Origin: Candidatus Poribacteria bacterium
Lineage (GTDB): Bacteria; Poribacteria; WGA-4E; WGA-3G
Length of the DNA stretch: 64,000 nt
Direction: 5' to 3'
Assembly (NCBI GenBank): GCA_958295815.1
Contig: OY282374.1
Span: forward strand, 247,416-311,415
The position numbers and the translations under genes were made by a program. Numbering within the stretch: position 1 is the first letter of the stretch; each line of letters begins with the position of its first letter. The notes beneath the pieces are model-generated. The model was not told the DNA's origin and did not search any database. It saw only the letters and a program-made list of their open reading frames with translations. Below, in pieces: positions 42,930-52,044 of the stretch.

Positions 42930-44372
42930 ATGAACAAACGCATTTTTGGAATCGAAACTGAATTTGGATGCATGACGCGTGCTGAACAGATACGTGGGAC
43001 CTCTGAAGGTGTCGCCGCGCGAGTCCGGGACTATGTCTTTGATGCACTGGAACTCGGGCTACGCGACATCCACTACCGCGACTGGGGTGAACCACCCGGG
43101 AATGGCGGATTCCTCTTCAATGGTGGTCGCCTCTACATTGATATGGGACATCTGGAGTACGCTACGCCCGAATGTGCAGGCCTGTTTGATCTCGTTGCTT
43201 ATGACAAAGCTATTGAATGGGTCATCAACAGCATTCTCGCCGATACAGGATTGCCGACTGCTTTCTTCAAAAACAACATCGATCATTTTACCGGCGCAAC
43301 TTTCGGGTGTCATGAAAACTTTCAGGTCAGTCGAGAGGTCCCTTTTTATCGGGTCGTCATACCAACGCTTATGCCTTTTTTCGTCACCCGCCAGATTTAC
43401 GCTGGAGCTGGCAGGGTGGGTGCTTACGATGAGATGATCGAGTTCGCAGATTTTCAGGATGAGTTCGGTGAGCAACAATATTATCAAATTTCTCAACGCG
43501 CTGACCATATCGTCACTGAAATTTATGAATGGATCCAGTTCAGCCGAGCCATTATCAATACCAGAGACGAACCACTCAGCGATTACACCAAATATCGGCG
43601 GCTGCATCTACTCGTCGGGGATTCCAATATGTCCGAGTACGCAACCGCACTCAAAGTCGGAACCACCGCTCTCCTTCTCACCGCAATCGAAATGTTTTAT
43701 GAGAGACATGGCGAGAAACTACCGCTCCCGGCTTTTGAGCTCGCCGACCCGGTATACGCAATTCGACATATCTCACGTGATAATACCTTTAAATGGCGAA
43801 TCGAATTGAAATCTGGAAAAACAATTTCCGCTGTTGATTTACAGCGAGAGTACCTCTATTTTGTTCAATCCTTTATTACTGAACGGGACGAGGAAACTGA
43901 ATGGGTGCTCTCAGCATGGGAATCTATCCTTGACGATCTTGAGGACGATTGGCAGAACGTCATTCCGCAGGTCGATTGGGCCGCCAAAAAATGGCTACTT
44001 GAAACCTTCATTCAGGAAGAAAAACTCGATTGGGACGACCCTTGGATTAAAAGTCAGGATCTCGAATACCATAACATTGACATGCAAAGCGGCCTTTACT
44101 ATGCACTTCAGGAGCAGGGACAGGTAGAACGCGTTATCACCGATCAGCAGATTGAATTCGCTATTGACAACGCACCACAAAATACACGGGCAAAAGTTCG
44201 GTCGTTCCTAATGCGTACACTCACGCAACACCGGATGCCTTGCATCGTTGACTGGCATCAAATCTACGCTGGGCATACAGAATATTTTGAGATGAAAGAA
44301 CCTTTTGATACCAATATTGCGAAAGCACAGAAATGGATCAAGAGGGTTCAAAAACGACCCTCGCGAAGTTGA
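42930..44372 (+). CDS. pafA: Pup ligase PafA
   Basis: ATG 42930 gives the family start MNKRIFGIETEFG and 480 residues; a GTG at 42897 is also in frame. PafA uses ATP to join the C-terminal Glu of Pup to a substrate lysine. D71 in LYIDMGHLEYATPEC matches the essential aspartate, and FGCHENFQV and PFFVTRQIYAGAGRVG are conserved. The long Dop loop is missing, which separates it from the gene at 39224. Both share long C-terminal blocks (YATALKVGTTALL; WAAKKWLLETF.QEE..DWDD). It ends the proteasome block. Confidence 0.94.
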   Translation: MNKRIFGIETEFGCMTRAEQIRGTSEGVAARVRDYVFDALELGLRDIHYRDWGEPPGNGGFLFNGGRLYIDMGHLEYATPECAGLFDLVAYDKAIEWVINSILADTGLPTAFFKNNIDHFTGATFGCHENFQVSREVPFYRVVIPTLMPFFVTRQIYAGAGRVGAYDEMIEFADFQDEFGEQQYYQISQRADHIVTEIYEWIQFSRAIINTRDEPLSDYTKYRRLHLLVGDSNMSEYATALKVGTTALLLTAIEMFYERHGEKLPLPAFELADPVYAIRHISRDNTFKWRIELKSGKTISAVDLQREYLYFVQSFITERDEETEWVLSAWESILDDLEDDWQNVIPQVDWAAKKWLLETFIQEEKLDWDDPWIKSQDLEYHNIDMQSGLYYALQEQGQVERVITDQQIEFAIDNAPQNTRAKVRSFLMRTLTQHRMPCIVDWHQIYAGHTEYFEMKEPFDTNIAKAQKWIKRVQKRPSRS

Positions 44373-44489
44373 ATCCCTTCTGTCTAATTCGATGCTAGGT
44401 GAAAAAGACAACCCGCAGGTTTAACGGAATACTGTAGCAAAACTACAGCGCATCTTCAGCGTTGTTTTAATCCCAAAAGGAGAAAAACC

Positions 44490-45806
44490 GTGGCTAAAGA
44501 CAGATGCATACACACCGATTGTGAAGGATTTTACCGGCGCGACTTTCTAAAGGCAGGAGCACTCGGGCTCTTCGGTTTGAGTCTCACAGACCTGTTCCGA
44601 CTCAGAGCACACGCCGCAGCACCAATTCAAACGAAAGAAGCCGCTACATCTGTTATCCTCGTATGGTTAGGCGGTGGTCCCAGCCACCTCGATATGTGGG
44701 ATCTCAAGCCCGATGCACCTGAAGAAATTCGGGGGCTGTTCAAGCCGATACCGACAAACGTCAACGGCATACAGATTAGCGAGCATCTTCCCAAACTCGC
44801 ACAACAGACCGATAAACTCTGCATTATCCGATCGATGACCTCTCCCGAAGCCGCCCATGAACGCGGCACACACTATATGATGACAGGGTATCAACCGCTA
44901 CCCGGTTTCGCTGTGCCAGGATACGGTGCCGTTGTCTCTAAACTCAAAGAGCAACGAACTGCCTTGCCCCCATACATTGCTGTTCCCGCGCCTGTCGCTT
45001 ACGGCGGCGGTGGATTCTTAGGTGCCTCACTCGCACCTTTCTCACCCGGGGGAAATCCAGCGAGTAGAAACTTCAAAGTCCGGGATCTACAACCACCGAA
45101 AGAGGTATCCTTTGAGCGCGTTGAACGACGGCGCTCCTTGAGACAAACTGTTGATGCCGCCTTCAAAAAATATGAGGCAGGCAACCCAACTGCAGAAGCG
45201 GTAGATGAATTCTATAACTCCGCTTATAACCTCATGAGCTCCACGGATGCCCGCGCCGCGTTTGATCTCACTAACGAAACCGACAAGACACGTGATGCAT
45301 ATCAGCGCAACACCTTCGGGCAGAGTTGTCTCCTCGCAAGAAGACTTGTTGAAGCGGGTGTTAACTTCGTCACCGTCAGTAACGGTGGGTGGGACAATCA
45401 CAATAACATTTTCTCATCACTCCCGCGGAAACTCAACGGTTTCGATCAGAGCTTGGCTACTTTAATCACCGACCTCAGCGAACGCGGACTGTTGGAAACG
45501 ACGCTCGTCATTGCTATGGGTGAATTTGGCAGAACGCCTGTCATCAACCGAAATGGCGGTCGCGACCATCACTCCCGCGTCTTTTCGATGATGTTAGCCG
45601 GAGGTGGAGTCCAAGGCGGACAGGTCGTCGGTGCTTCCGATCCACTCGGCATGGAACCCGCTGAAACCCCAGTACGTCCGGAAGATTTATCGGCAACGCT
45701 CTATCAAGCTCTCGGTATTGATTACAATCAACACCTTGAGTCACCAGATGGGGTTCGCATTGTCCTCTCACGGGGTGGGAAACCTATTCGCGGGGTCCTC
45801 GCCTAA
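44490..45806 (+). CDS. DUF1501 family protein with Tat-type signal
   Basis: The 438-residue protein begins with GTG after AAAGGAG. The signal YRRDFLKAGALGLFGLSL is a twin-arginine (RRxFLK) leader. The mature part has VWLGGGPSHLDMWDLKPDAP, HERGTHYMMTGY and GEFGRTPVINRNGGRDHHSRVFSM, typical of DUF1501, a sulfatase/alkaline-phosphatase-like family abundant in planctomycetes and usually linked to cytochrome-like partners. It precedes a WD40 gene and a CxxCH-bearing gene on the same strand, matching that association. Its enzymatic activity is unproven. Confidence 0.92.
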   Translation: MAKDRCIHTDCEGFYRRDFLKAGALGLFGLSLTDLFRLRAHAAAPIQTKEAATSVILVWLGGGPSHLDMWDLKPDAPEEIRGLFKPIPTNVNGIQISEHLPKLAQQTDKLCIIRSMTSPEAAHERGTHYMMTGYQPLPGFAVPGYGAVVSKLKEQRTALPPYIAVPAPVAYGGGGFLGASLAPFSPGGNPASRNFKVRDLQPPKEVSFERVERRRSLRQTVDAAFKKYEAGNPTAEAVDEFYNSAYNLMSSTDARAAFDLTNETDKTRDAYQRNTFGQSCLLARRLVEAGVNFVTVSNGGWDNHNNIFSSLPRKLNGFDQSLATLITDLSERGLLETTLVIAMGEFGRTPVINRNGGRDHHSRVFSMMLAGGGVQGGQVVGASDPLGMEPAETPVRPEDLSATLYQALGIDYNQHLESPDGVRIVLSRGGKPIRGVLA

Positions 45807-45878
45807 TAAGCAATCAGCAGCACTTCAACTACCATATACTGACCGCTGAAAGCCAATAGCCATTCACGAGGACTCGCC

Positions 45879-46979
45879 ATGCGTACAAGACTTCTCAATG
45901 TAGGTGCGTTGTTAGCAGCGTCCTACATTATCTTCGCAACACCTCTCATTTTTGCCGTTGAACAGAGGTCCCCAATCTGGTCTCTTGAATTTAGCCCTGA
46001 TGGCAAAACACTCGCTGTCGGGAAATATCAGTGGGTCGAACTCTGGGACTTGGAGACGCAACGGCTCATTCATACTTATGAACCGCATGCTGGGGAGGTA
46101 CGGAGTCTTAAGTTTTCATCGCAAGGTACGTCCGATACCGAAAATCAGCAAGCGCAACCCTTAAGGCTCTATACAAGTGGCGGAATTGCCGCACAAAGCG
46201 GTGAAATACGGATTTGGGATGTCAATTCTGAGGAGCTGATAAACAGTTTCGAGATTCACGGTGATACCATTGAATCTATTACCCTCAGCCCAAGCAACAC
46301 GACGTTGCTCACTGCGAGTATGGATGAATACAGTGCCGTCATCGACTTAACGCAGCTTGCGGATGCCACGACTCCGATAGATAAGCAAGCGAAATGGCTT
46401 ACCCAACACGTTGGCAGAGTCCTCTGTACGCTATATCACCCCGAAGGTGCTTATTTTGTTACTGGCAGTGAAGATAAAACGATAAAGGTATGGAATCCAG
46501 AAACCCTCAACGTCTTAGTAAACTTTGATGCCAACGATGATGCCGTCTATAGCCTTGCGTATGCAGCAAATGATGATGTGATAGTTTCTGGTGCTGCTGA
46601 TAACACTGTCCGTACGTGGCGTGTTACGTCCGCTGGAGACGGTGAGGAGACTCCAATGGGGCAAGACGCACGGCAGCTGACGGGGACGCTTGTACGGGAA
46701 TATAACGGGCATCAGGGTGCTGTCTATAGTGTTGATTGCGGGATGGTATCAAGACGTGGAAATAATCGGGTGGCTGTGATAGCATCTGGTAGCGCAGACA
46801 CCTCCGTGATTATCTGGAACCTTCGGTCTGGTAACCGCTATAGAACCTTTGATGAATCTACCGATGCTGTTTATGCCGTGAAGCTCAGTCCAGACGGTGA
46901 ATTCGTTGCCGCAGGCGGACGTGATGGCAAACTACGAGTCTGGAATCTCCAAAAGCGTACCTTAACCCACGAATTCTAA
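45879..46979 (+). CDS. Exported WD40-repeat beta-propeller protein
   Basis: The 366-residue protein has a signal peptide (LLAASYIIFATPLIFA) and about seven WD40 blades: IWSLEFSPDGKTLAVG...VELWDLE, IRIWDV, YFVTGSEDKTIKVWNPE, DVIVSGAADNTVRTWRV, SGSADTSVIIWNLRSGN and FVAAGGRDGKLRVWNL. It is probably a periplasmic scaffold. Its position between DUF1501 and a di-CxxCH protein suggests a shared surface or redox complex, as in planctomycete-like operons; this is inference. Confidence 0.9.
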   Translation: MRTRLLNVGALLAASYIIFATPLIFAVEQRSPIWSLEFSPDGKTLAVGKYQWVELWDLETQRLIHTYEPHAGEVRSLKFSSQGTSDTENQQAQPLRLYTSGGIAAQSGEIRIWDVNSEELINSFEIHGDTIESITLSPSNTTLLTASMDEYSAVIDLTQLADATTPIDKQAKWLTQHVGRVLCTLYHPEGAYFVTGSEDKTIKVWNPETLNVLVNFDANDDAVYSLAYAANDDVIVSGAADNTVRTWRVTSAGDGEETPMGQDARQLTGTLVREYNGHQGAVYSVDCGMVSRRGNNRVAVIASGSADTSVIIWNLRSGNRYRTFDESTDAVYAVKLSPDGEFVAAGGRDGKLRVWNLQKRTLTHEF

Positions 46980-47030
46980 GGAACAACCCGTTGAATGCCA
47001 CACGCGCGTTCGGCGTTGATTCTAACCTCC

Positions 47031-47052
47031 GTAGGACGAATTTCCGATCCCA
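47031..47052 (+). repeat. Degenerate REP-like copy before the CxxCH gene
   Basis: GTAGGACGAATTTCCGATCC is a weaker member of the GTAGGAGGGATCTCC family, 19 bp before ATG 47071. It may influence translation of the following gene. Confidence 0.5.
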
Positions 47053-47070
47053 TTTTAGAGGGTTTCTAAC

Positions 47071-50000
47071 ATGCGTATCATCACCGTGCCTTTTTTCACT
47101 CGGCAATATAGTCTCGCAAACAGGTTCCAAATTGCCTTTCAAAAGCACAGTTCGTATTTCTGTTGCTTGTTGGTTTCCGTGCTTTTTCTCACTTCAATTA
47201 GCATGTCTGTATTCGCACAAGGCACCCCGCGGCTCAATTCACTGTTTCCAGCAGGTGGACAGCTCGGAACAACCGTTGAAATCGCTATCCAAGGCTCCGA
47301 TTTAGAGGGCGCGCACACCCTCATCATCGAAGGGGATCCTGGAATTACTGCCCAACTTCATCCCGGTGGTGGTGAAGTTGATGACACCCATAAACCCGTC
47401 TTTGAGGCGAATTGTGGACAGTGCCACGAACTCCGATCTCCAAATAACCGATCAATGACACCAGCACAGTGGCAAGCCACTGTCCAGCGCATGGTTACAG
47501 AAAAAGGCGCAGAGATTAGTTCTGAAGCACAGACCCAAATTGTTGCCTACCTTACATCCGCAGCGAGAGCTAATGCCGGGTTAACTGCCGAGTTATCTAT
47601 CGCACCCGATGCACCCATCGGACTTCGCGAAGTCCGCATCGTCGGTAAGCACGGCACCTCTACGGCTTGGCCCTTTGAAGTGAACCATATCCGAGATGTT
47701 GTTGAGACTGAATCGAACAACGCCCCAGAATCCGCTACGACTATAGAATTACCAAGCCTCGTTAATGGGGTCATTAATCCCGGTGGCGACGAAGATTATT
47801 ACATCTTTGAAGGGACCCAAGGGCAACGGTGTGTATTTAGCGTCAAGGCATATCGCCTCAACAACATCAGTCAGCAATTCTTCAATCCGACAATCTCTGT
47901 TTTCGATACCAAAGGCGTTGAAATTGCGCGCAGCAACGGTTTTTACAGTCTCGATCCACTACTCGACGTGACACTTCCTGCTGATGGTCGGTATCTCCTG
48001 CGTATCCGTGATCTGTTGTATCGCGGCAATCCGGATTCCATCTATCGCTTGACTGGTGGTGTTCTGCCCTACAATACCTATCTTTTTCCCCCAGGCGGCA
48101 CAGTGCCCGGCAAAACACGTCTGCCCGAAGAGAGAGCTGAAACGTTCCATGGACCGCCTACGCCTCCAGAGCCTAATCTTATTCAATGCGTTATTGGCGG
48201 TGAAAACCTCCCCGAAACCGACTGGCAGGTCGAGTTAACTGCGAATGAACAACCTGGACTTAAGCGGATTAGTACCCCTTACGGCATTTTTCCGTTCATC
48301 ACTGACGCGCATCCGCAAACTATTGAAGAGGAGGTCAAACCACAGTCCACGTTCGACGACGCACCTGCCCAAGAGATAGCGACACAATCCGCTGAATCCC
48401 AAATCTTGTTTGAAACCAAATGTGGCGTGTGTCATGAACTCCGGTCACCCAGCAACCGCGCACTCTCTGCTGAGGAATGGGAGCAGACAATTACGCGCAT
48501 GGCGAACAAAGAAAACGCAGACATCACACCGACCGAACGTGCCCGTATCGTCGCTTTCGTCGCCCAAGAGGCACAACGGTTAGGCGAACTCATCTCACGT
48601 CAACTTGAACACGCACAACACATCGCAACCCCCGGCGCAATCAGTGGACGTATCTCAGAACCTGGTGAGATAGATTACTATCGCTTCACCATTTCGGAAG
48701 GCACAAGTCTCGGTCCATGGTGGGTAATTTCCCCGTTTGATAACATCAACGAAACCGGATTTGATACCGTTTATCCGCCCGAAACCGAGATAGATTTTGA
48801 TAAGGAATACACCGGCAAAGACGGACGAAAAATCGGATGGTATAAAACCAATAGCAGGGGTGAAAACGTCTTCTCAAACGTCCCTGAGGACGATGTCACC
48901 GGCTACGCTTTAACCTACCTTGAATCTGACCGAGACAAGAACTATCTTTTATCCCTCGGTTCTGACGATACCATCAAAATATGGGTTAACGACCGACTTG
49001 TCTTTAGTAAATATGTCCATCGTCCACTTCGGCGTGCCGATGATGTCATACAGTTGCCGGTCTCTAAGGGTAGGAACAAAATTCTTGTGAAGGTTACGAA
49101 TGGATACGGACCGTGGGGATTTTTCGCGGATATAGGTGGTTATTCACTGACTGCTTCCGCAGAACTGCTGAATTCACCCTTGAGTCCATCCGTTACGCTC
49201 CTCGATGCAAACGGTCAAGTCTTAGCGAATAATGCTGGCATCGGCGGTAGACGCAACGCTATCATTGACTACAGTTTCAACGTACCCGGTGAATACGCCG
49301 TCCGTATTGAGGACATCGCTGGGAACGGAGGCGCGGGATACGTTTACCATTTGGATGTCCGCCCAACAACCCCTGATTTTGCTATCTCCGTGACACCCGA
49401 TAATCCGAATGTCGGACGCGGTGGGACTGTCCTATTAGAAGTGACACTCCAGCGTCGGGTCGGATTTACAGAGCCAATACAACTTTCTGTTGAAAACTTA
49501 CCTCCCGGTATCATGGCAGGTGAGGGAGCAATCCTCTCCAGTACCGGCGTCACACAGGGATACATCACGCTGACTGCTGCACCTGATGCTGAGCTTACGC
49601 ACCGGGTTGTTCAAGTCGTCGGTTCTGTTATTACCGCTGCAGGTGAGAAATACCAACGTGCTGCAATGCCGGTTGAAGTCTATCGCATTCAGAACAACGA
49701 TCAGACCGTTCAGCGAAAAAACGTCGTCGTCAGTGTTACAGAGACAGCACCTATTATACTATCCGCATCATTAAGTAAGGATGGGGATGCCGAGGTTTCT
49801 ACAGAGCCATTAGAGGTCGTCGTTACACCTGATGGATCGGTTGACATCATTATCAAAGTTACCCGACGGCGAGGGAATCGGCAGAACCTGAACCTTACTG
49901 CTGTCGGTCTACCCCTCGGTGTTCGACTCCAACGACGGACAACTGTCCTTCGTAGAAATCAGACCGAGGCGACCTTGACGCTTATACCGAATATTATTAC

Positions 50001-50184
50001 CACTGGCACCAGTGGCAATCAATTGAGACGCAATCCGTTCGTTGGTACACAACAAACGCTCCCGTATGCGGTTATCATCAATGCCTCGGTTGGTCAACGT
50101 CGAGTCGCCAGTAGTCCCGCCATTAAACTCTGGCTCGGAAACCCCAGTGATACAAACCAAGAGGCACCACTCGGCGGAAATTAA
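47071..50184 (+). CDS. Large exported protein with two CxxCH heme sites and PPC domain
   Basis: The 1037-residue protein has a signal peptide ending near VFAQ. It contains two related segments with heme c attachment motifs: C115-G-Q-C118-H119 and C451-G-V-C454-H455, each followed by ELRSP.NR....W...I.RM and a helix. A pre-peptidase C-terminal (PPC) beta domain (GGDEDYYIFEGTQGQRCVF) lies between them. After the second comes another PPC-like domain split by a PA14-like segment (NYLLSLGSDDTIKIWVNDRLV), then Ig-like domains. It may be a periplasmic electron-transfer or surface-binding protein. It is the last of three genes with DUF1501 and WD40. Confidence 0.88.
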   Translation: MRIITVPFFTRQYSLANRFQIAFQKHSSYFCCLLVSVLFLTSISMSVFAQGTPRLNSLFPAGGQLGTTVEIAIQGSDLEGAHTLIIEGDPGITAQLHPGGGEVDDTHKPVFEANCGQCHELRSPNNRSMTPAQWQATVQRMVTEKGAEISSEAQTQIVAYLTSAARANAGLTAELSIAPDAPIGLREVRIVGKHGTSTAWPFEVNHIRDVVETESNNAPESATTIELPSLVNGVINPGGDEDYYIFEGTQGQRCVFSVKAYRLNNISQQFFNPTISVFDTKGVEIARSNGFYSLDPLLDVTLPADGRYLLRIRDLLYRGNPDSIYRLTGGVLPYNTYLFPPGGTVPGKTRLPEERAETFHGPPTPPEPNLIQCVIGGENLPETDWQVELTANEQPGLKRISTPYGIFPFITDAHPQTIEEEVKPQSTFDDAPAQEIATQSAESQILFETKCGVCHELRSPSNRALSAEEWEQTITRMANKENADITPTERARIVAFVAQEAQRLGELISRQLEHAQHIATPGAISGRISEPGEIDYYRFTISEGTSLGPWWVISPFDNINETGFDTVYPPETEIDFDKEYTGKDGRKIGWYKTNSRGENVFSNVPEDDVTGYALTYLESDRDKNYLLSLGSDDTIKIWVNDRLVFSKYVHRPLRRADDVIQLPVSKGRNKILVKVTNGYGPWGFFADIGGYSLTASAELLNSPLSPSVTLLDANGQVLANNAGIGGRRNAIIDYSFNVPGEYAVRIEDIAGNGGAGYVYHLDVRPTTPDFAISVTPDNPNVGRGGTVLLEVTLQRRVGFTEPIQLSVENLPPGIMAGEGAILSSTGVTQGYITLTAAPDAELTHRVVQVVGSVITAAGEKYQRAAMPVEVYRIQNNDQTVQRKNVVVSVTETAPIILSASLSKDGDAEVSTEPLEVVVTPDGSVDIIIKVTRRRGNRQNLNLTAVGLPLGVRLQRRTTVLRRNQTEATLTLIPNIITTGTSGNQLRRNPFVGTQQTLPYAVIINASVGQRRVASSPAIKLWLGNPSDTNQEAPLGGN

Positions 50185-50226
50185 GCAAACTCCGAAGATA
50201 TCCCCACCTCACACCAAGAAATAAGT

Positions 50227-50364
50227 GTTAGGCGAGGTCTCCGTGCCTCGGTCAGCCGAGACCGTGTAGGCGAGGTCCCCTAACTTCGTCCGACAAGCGG
50301 CGTTAGGCGAGATCTCCGTGTTTTATCCTGAACCCCATGTTAGGCGAAGTCTCCGTGCCTCGCC
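50227..50364 (+). repeat. Four GTTAGGCGAGGTCTCCGTG-type repeats
   Basis: Copies begin at 50227, 50266, 50302 and 50339, spaced 36-39 bp apart. Each has G(T)TAGGCGAG, a CTCCGTG-like centre and often CCTCG closing the stem. They lie in the gap before the ECF sigma gene and match 10732 and 10781. Confidence 0.7.
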
Positions 50365-50394
50365 TTTGCTTGGAGACCTCCCTTTTTCATATTA

Positions 50395-50423
50395 TGCAAC
50401 CTTTTTGCTCCAAAAGCGCGTCT
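50395..50423 (+). promoter_or_regulatory. ECF-type promoter of the sigma gene
   Basis: TGCAACC (50395-50401), a 17-bp spacer and CGTCT (50419-50423). The same layout, spacer length and most spacer bases recur at 51133-51161. AAC/CGTC-like elements are characteristic of many ECF sigma promoters. It lies 58 bp before the sigma gene start. Confidence 0.55.
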
Positions 50424-50480
50424 TTATAGTACGAACTAAAGCTAATCCGCTATCTTTTTAACAGAATCTTAAGGAGCAGC

Positions 50481-51119
50481 ATGAAAAACCCTTTAACATC
50501 GCGCCCGACACTCGATCTCTTAGATGATCAAGAACTTGTCGCGCGCACCCAGAACGGCGATACCGCGGCATTTGACGCAATCATGCGGAAGTATCAGCAA
50601 AAAATCTATCATCTCATATATCAGCGGGTTCGAGACCGAGAAACCGCAAAAGATCTCTGCCAAGAAGCATTCCTCAAGGCGTGGCAAGCCCTACCTAAAT
50701 TTGAAGGACGTGCAGCGTTTTACAATTGGCTCTATCGAATCGCTGTCAACTGTAGCATTGATTTCATACGTCGGCAAAAAGGAAGCATTGTGTTCGCACG
50801 CGAGGTGTTGCCCGAAGACGCAGATGAGAGCCTTCGAATGTCCAAGACACTCCCGTCGTCTTGTGAAATCCTTGAAAAGCAAGAGTTTCGATGTGTTCTT
50901 GACAAAGCCGTTCATCAACTCTCGCCCTGCCAGCGCACCGTTTTTCGACTCCGCCACCATGAAGAACTCTCAATAAAAGTGATCGCTGCGCGCTTGAACC
51001 GGTCAGAAGGAACTGTTAAAACACATCTTCACCATGCGCATCGGAAACTCCGAGTCTTGTTGCGTCCGTACTTGCAGAACGAACCTCTTGACTGGTACAG
51101 CACAGTTAAGTTAGATTGA
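50481..51119 (+). CDS. ECF-type RNA polymerase sigma factor
   Basis: The 212-residue protein has sigma-2 (ELVARTQNGDTAAFDAIMRKYQQKIYHL to AFLKAWQALPKFEGRAAFYNWLYRIAVNCSIDFIRR) and sigma-4 (LSPCQRTVFRLRHHEELSIKVIAARLNRSEGTVKTHLHHAHRKL). No anti-sigma gene is next to it. The promoter-like element in front of it is repeated in front of the next gene, so it probably controls itself and that lipoprotein. ATG 50481 follows AAGGAGC. Confidence 0.93.
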   Translation: MKNPLTSRPTLDLLDDQELVARTQNGDTAAFDAIMRKYQQKIYHLIYQRVRDRETAKDLCQEAFLKAWQALPKFEGRAAFYNWLYRIAVNCSIDFIRRQKGSIVFAREVLPEDADESLRMSKTLPSSCEILEKQEFRCVLDKAVHQLSPCQRTVFRLRHHEELSIKVIAARLNRSEGTVKTHLHHAHRKLRVLLRPYLQNEPLDWYSTVKLD

Positions 51120-51132
51120 TTTTTTTCCATAA

Positions 51133-51161
51133 TGCGCCCTTTCTACCCCAAAATCGCGTCT
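51133..51161 (+). promoter_or_regulatory. Second ECF-type promoter before broken lipoprotein gene
   Basis: TGCGCCC (51133-51139), 17-bp spacer, CGTCT (51157-51161). The spacer shares CCAAAA-TCG/GCG with the copy at 50395. It starts 13 bp after the sigma gene stop. Confidence 0.55.
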
Positions 51162-51289
51162 TTAGAGAATAGAATCATCTGATGGTTCAGTTGACCATTA
51201 TGTCCAGTATGCGTATTGTGAGGAAAAAAACGAACCTTACATGGACACGAGACGGTTGGAATTTCAAAAATCACAGAGGAGAGGTACAA

Positions 51290-51998
51290 ATGAAACGCTG
51301 TAAAACTTTCAGTTTACTTTTCTATTTCGCTGGGTTTGTGGGTTGTTTTTTTTGCTGGTTGTACTGACACTGAAGGTACAGAATCATCGGATTCAATCGT
51401 GCTGCCAAGTGAACTTTACGATACCAGTCAACTCACTTACGACGTCAGCGAGGCAGAAGTCTAGGAACTCATGGAATTAGATGTCCCAGAAAACTTGCGT
51501 CAGACGAAAGATCCTGAACTACGCGCTAAATACTACCGCGCGCAGCTCCTCATGCAGTTCGGCAACATTCCGACAGCTCATATCGTAGCAGCATATAACC
51601 GGAAAAGGCAATTGGGAATCTCTACCGCGCTTGATGAACAGATTACGTATACCAAAGCAATGTACGTTTTATGGCCAAATGATTCTAATCTTCACAATCT
51701 CGAAATGATTCTAAAGATGAAATTGAGACATGAAACGGACGACCCGGAGTTGTTCGCAAAACTTTACAGAGAAGAGCTCATCGAACAACATGGAGATATC
51801 TCAGAGGTTGATACTGTCGTTAAGGGTGAGACGAGGTTATGGTTTGGGGGCTTTAGATTTCCTGGAGATAAGGATGCCTACATTACCATTCTTGAAGCAC
51901 AATATGTCTTGTGGCCTGAGAGATTAAAATTACAAGAAATTGAGAAATATCGCAAAGCCAGAGCAGAAGGAACGCCATTTCACCTCTTAGATCAGTAG
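51290..51998 (+). pseudogene. Lipoprotein gene disrupted by T8 slip and TAG codon
   Basis: ATG 51290 (after AGAGGAGAGG) begins a lipoprotein leader MKRCKTFSLLFYFAGFVGC, then hits a T8 run at 51346-51353. In the starting frame it stops at 51367. One base of slip gives FFAGCTDTEGTESSDS, a lipobox plus acidic mature start, which continues to a TAG at 51462-51464 and then to 51998. The downstream part contains two related segments of about 75 residues, each with DPEL.AK.YR...L...GDI or GNI and YVLWP. It is either a true pseudogene, a phase-variable gene, or assembly error. Its promoter copy suggests it belonged to the ECF regulon. No family is recognised. Confidence 0.7.
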
Positions 51999-52044
51999 CT
52001 ATGAAGGATAAAATTTGCGGAATAAGTAGTTTTGTTTGATTAAC

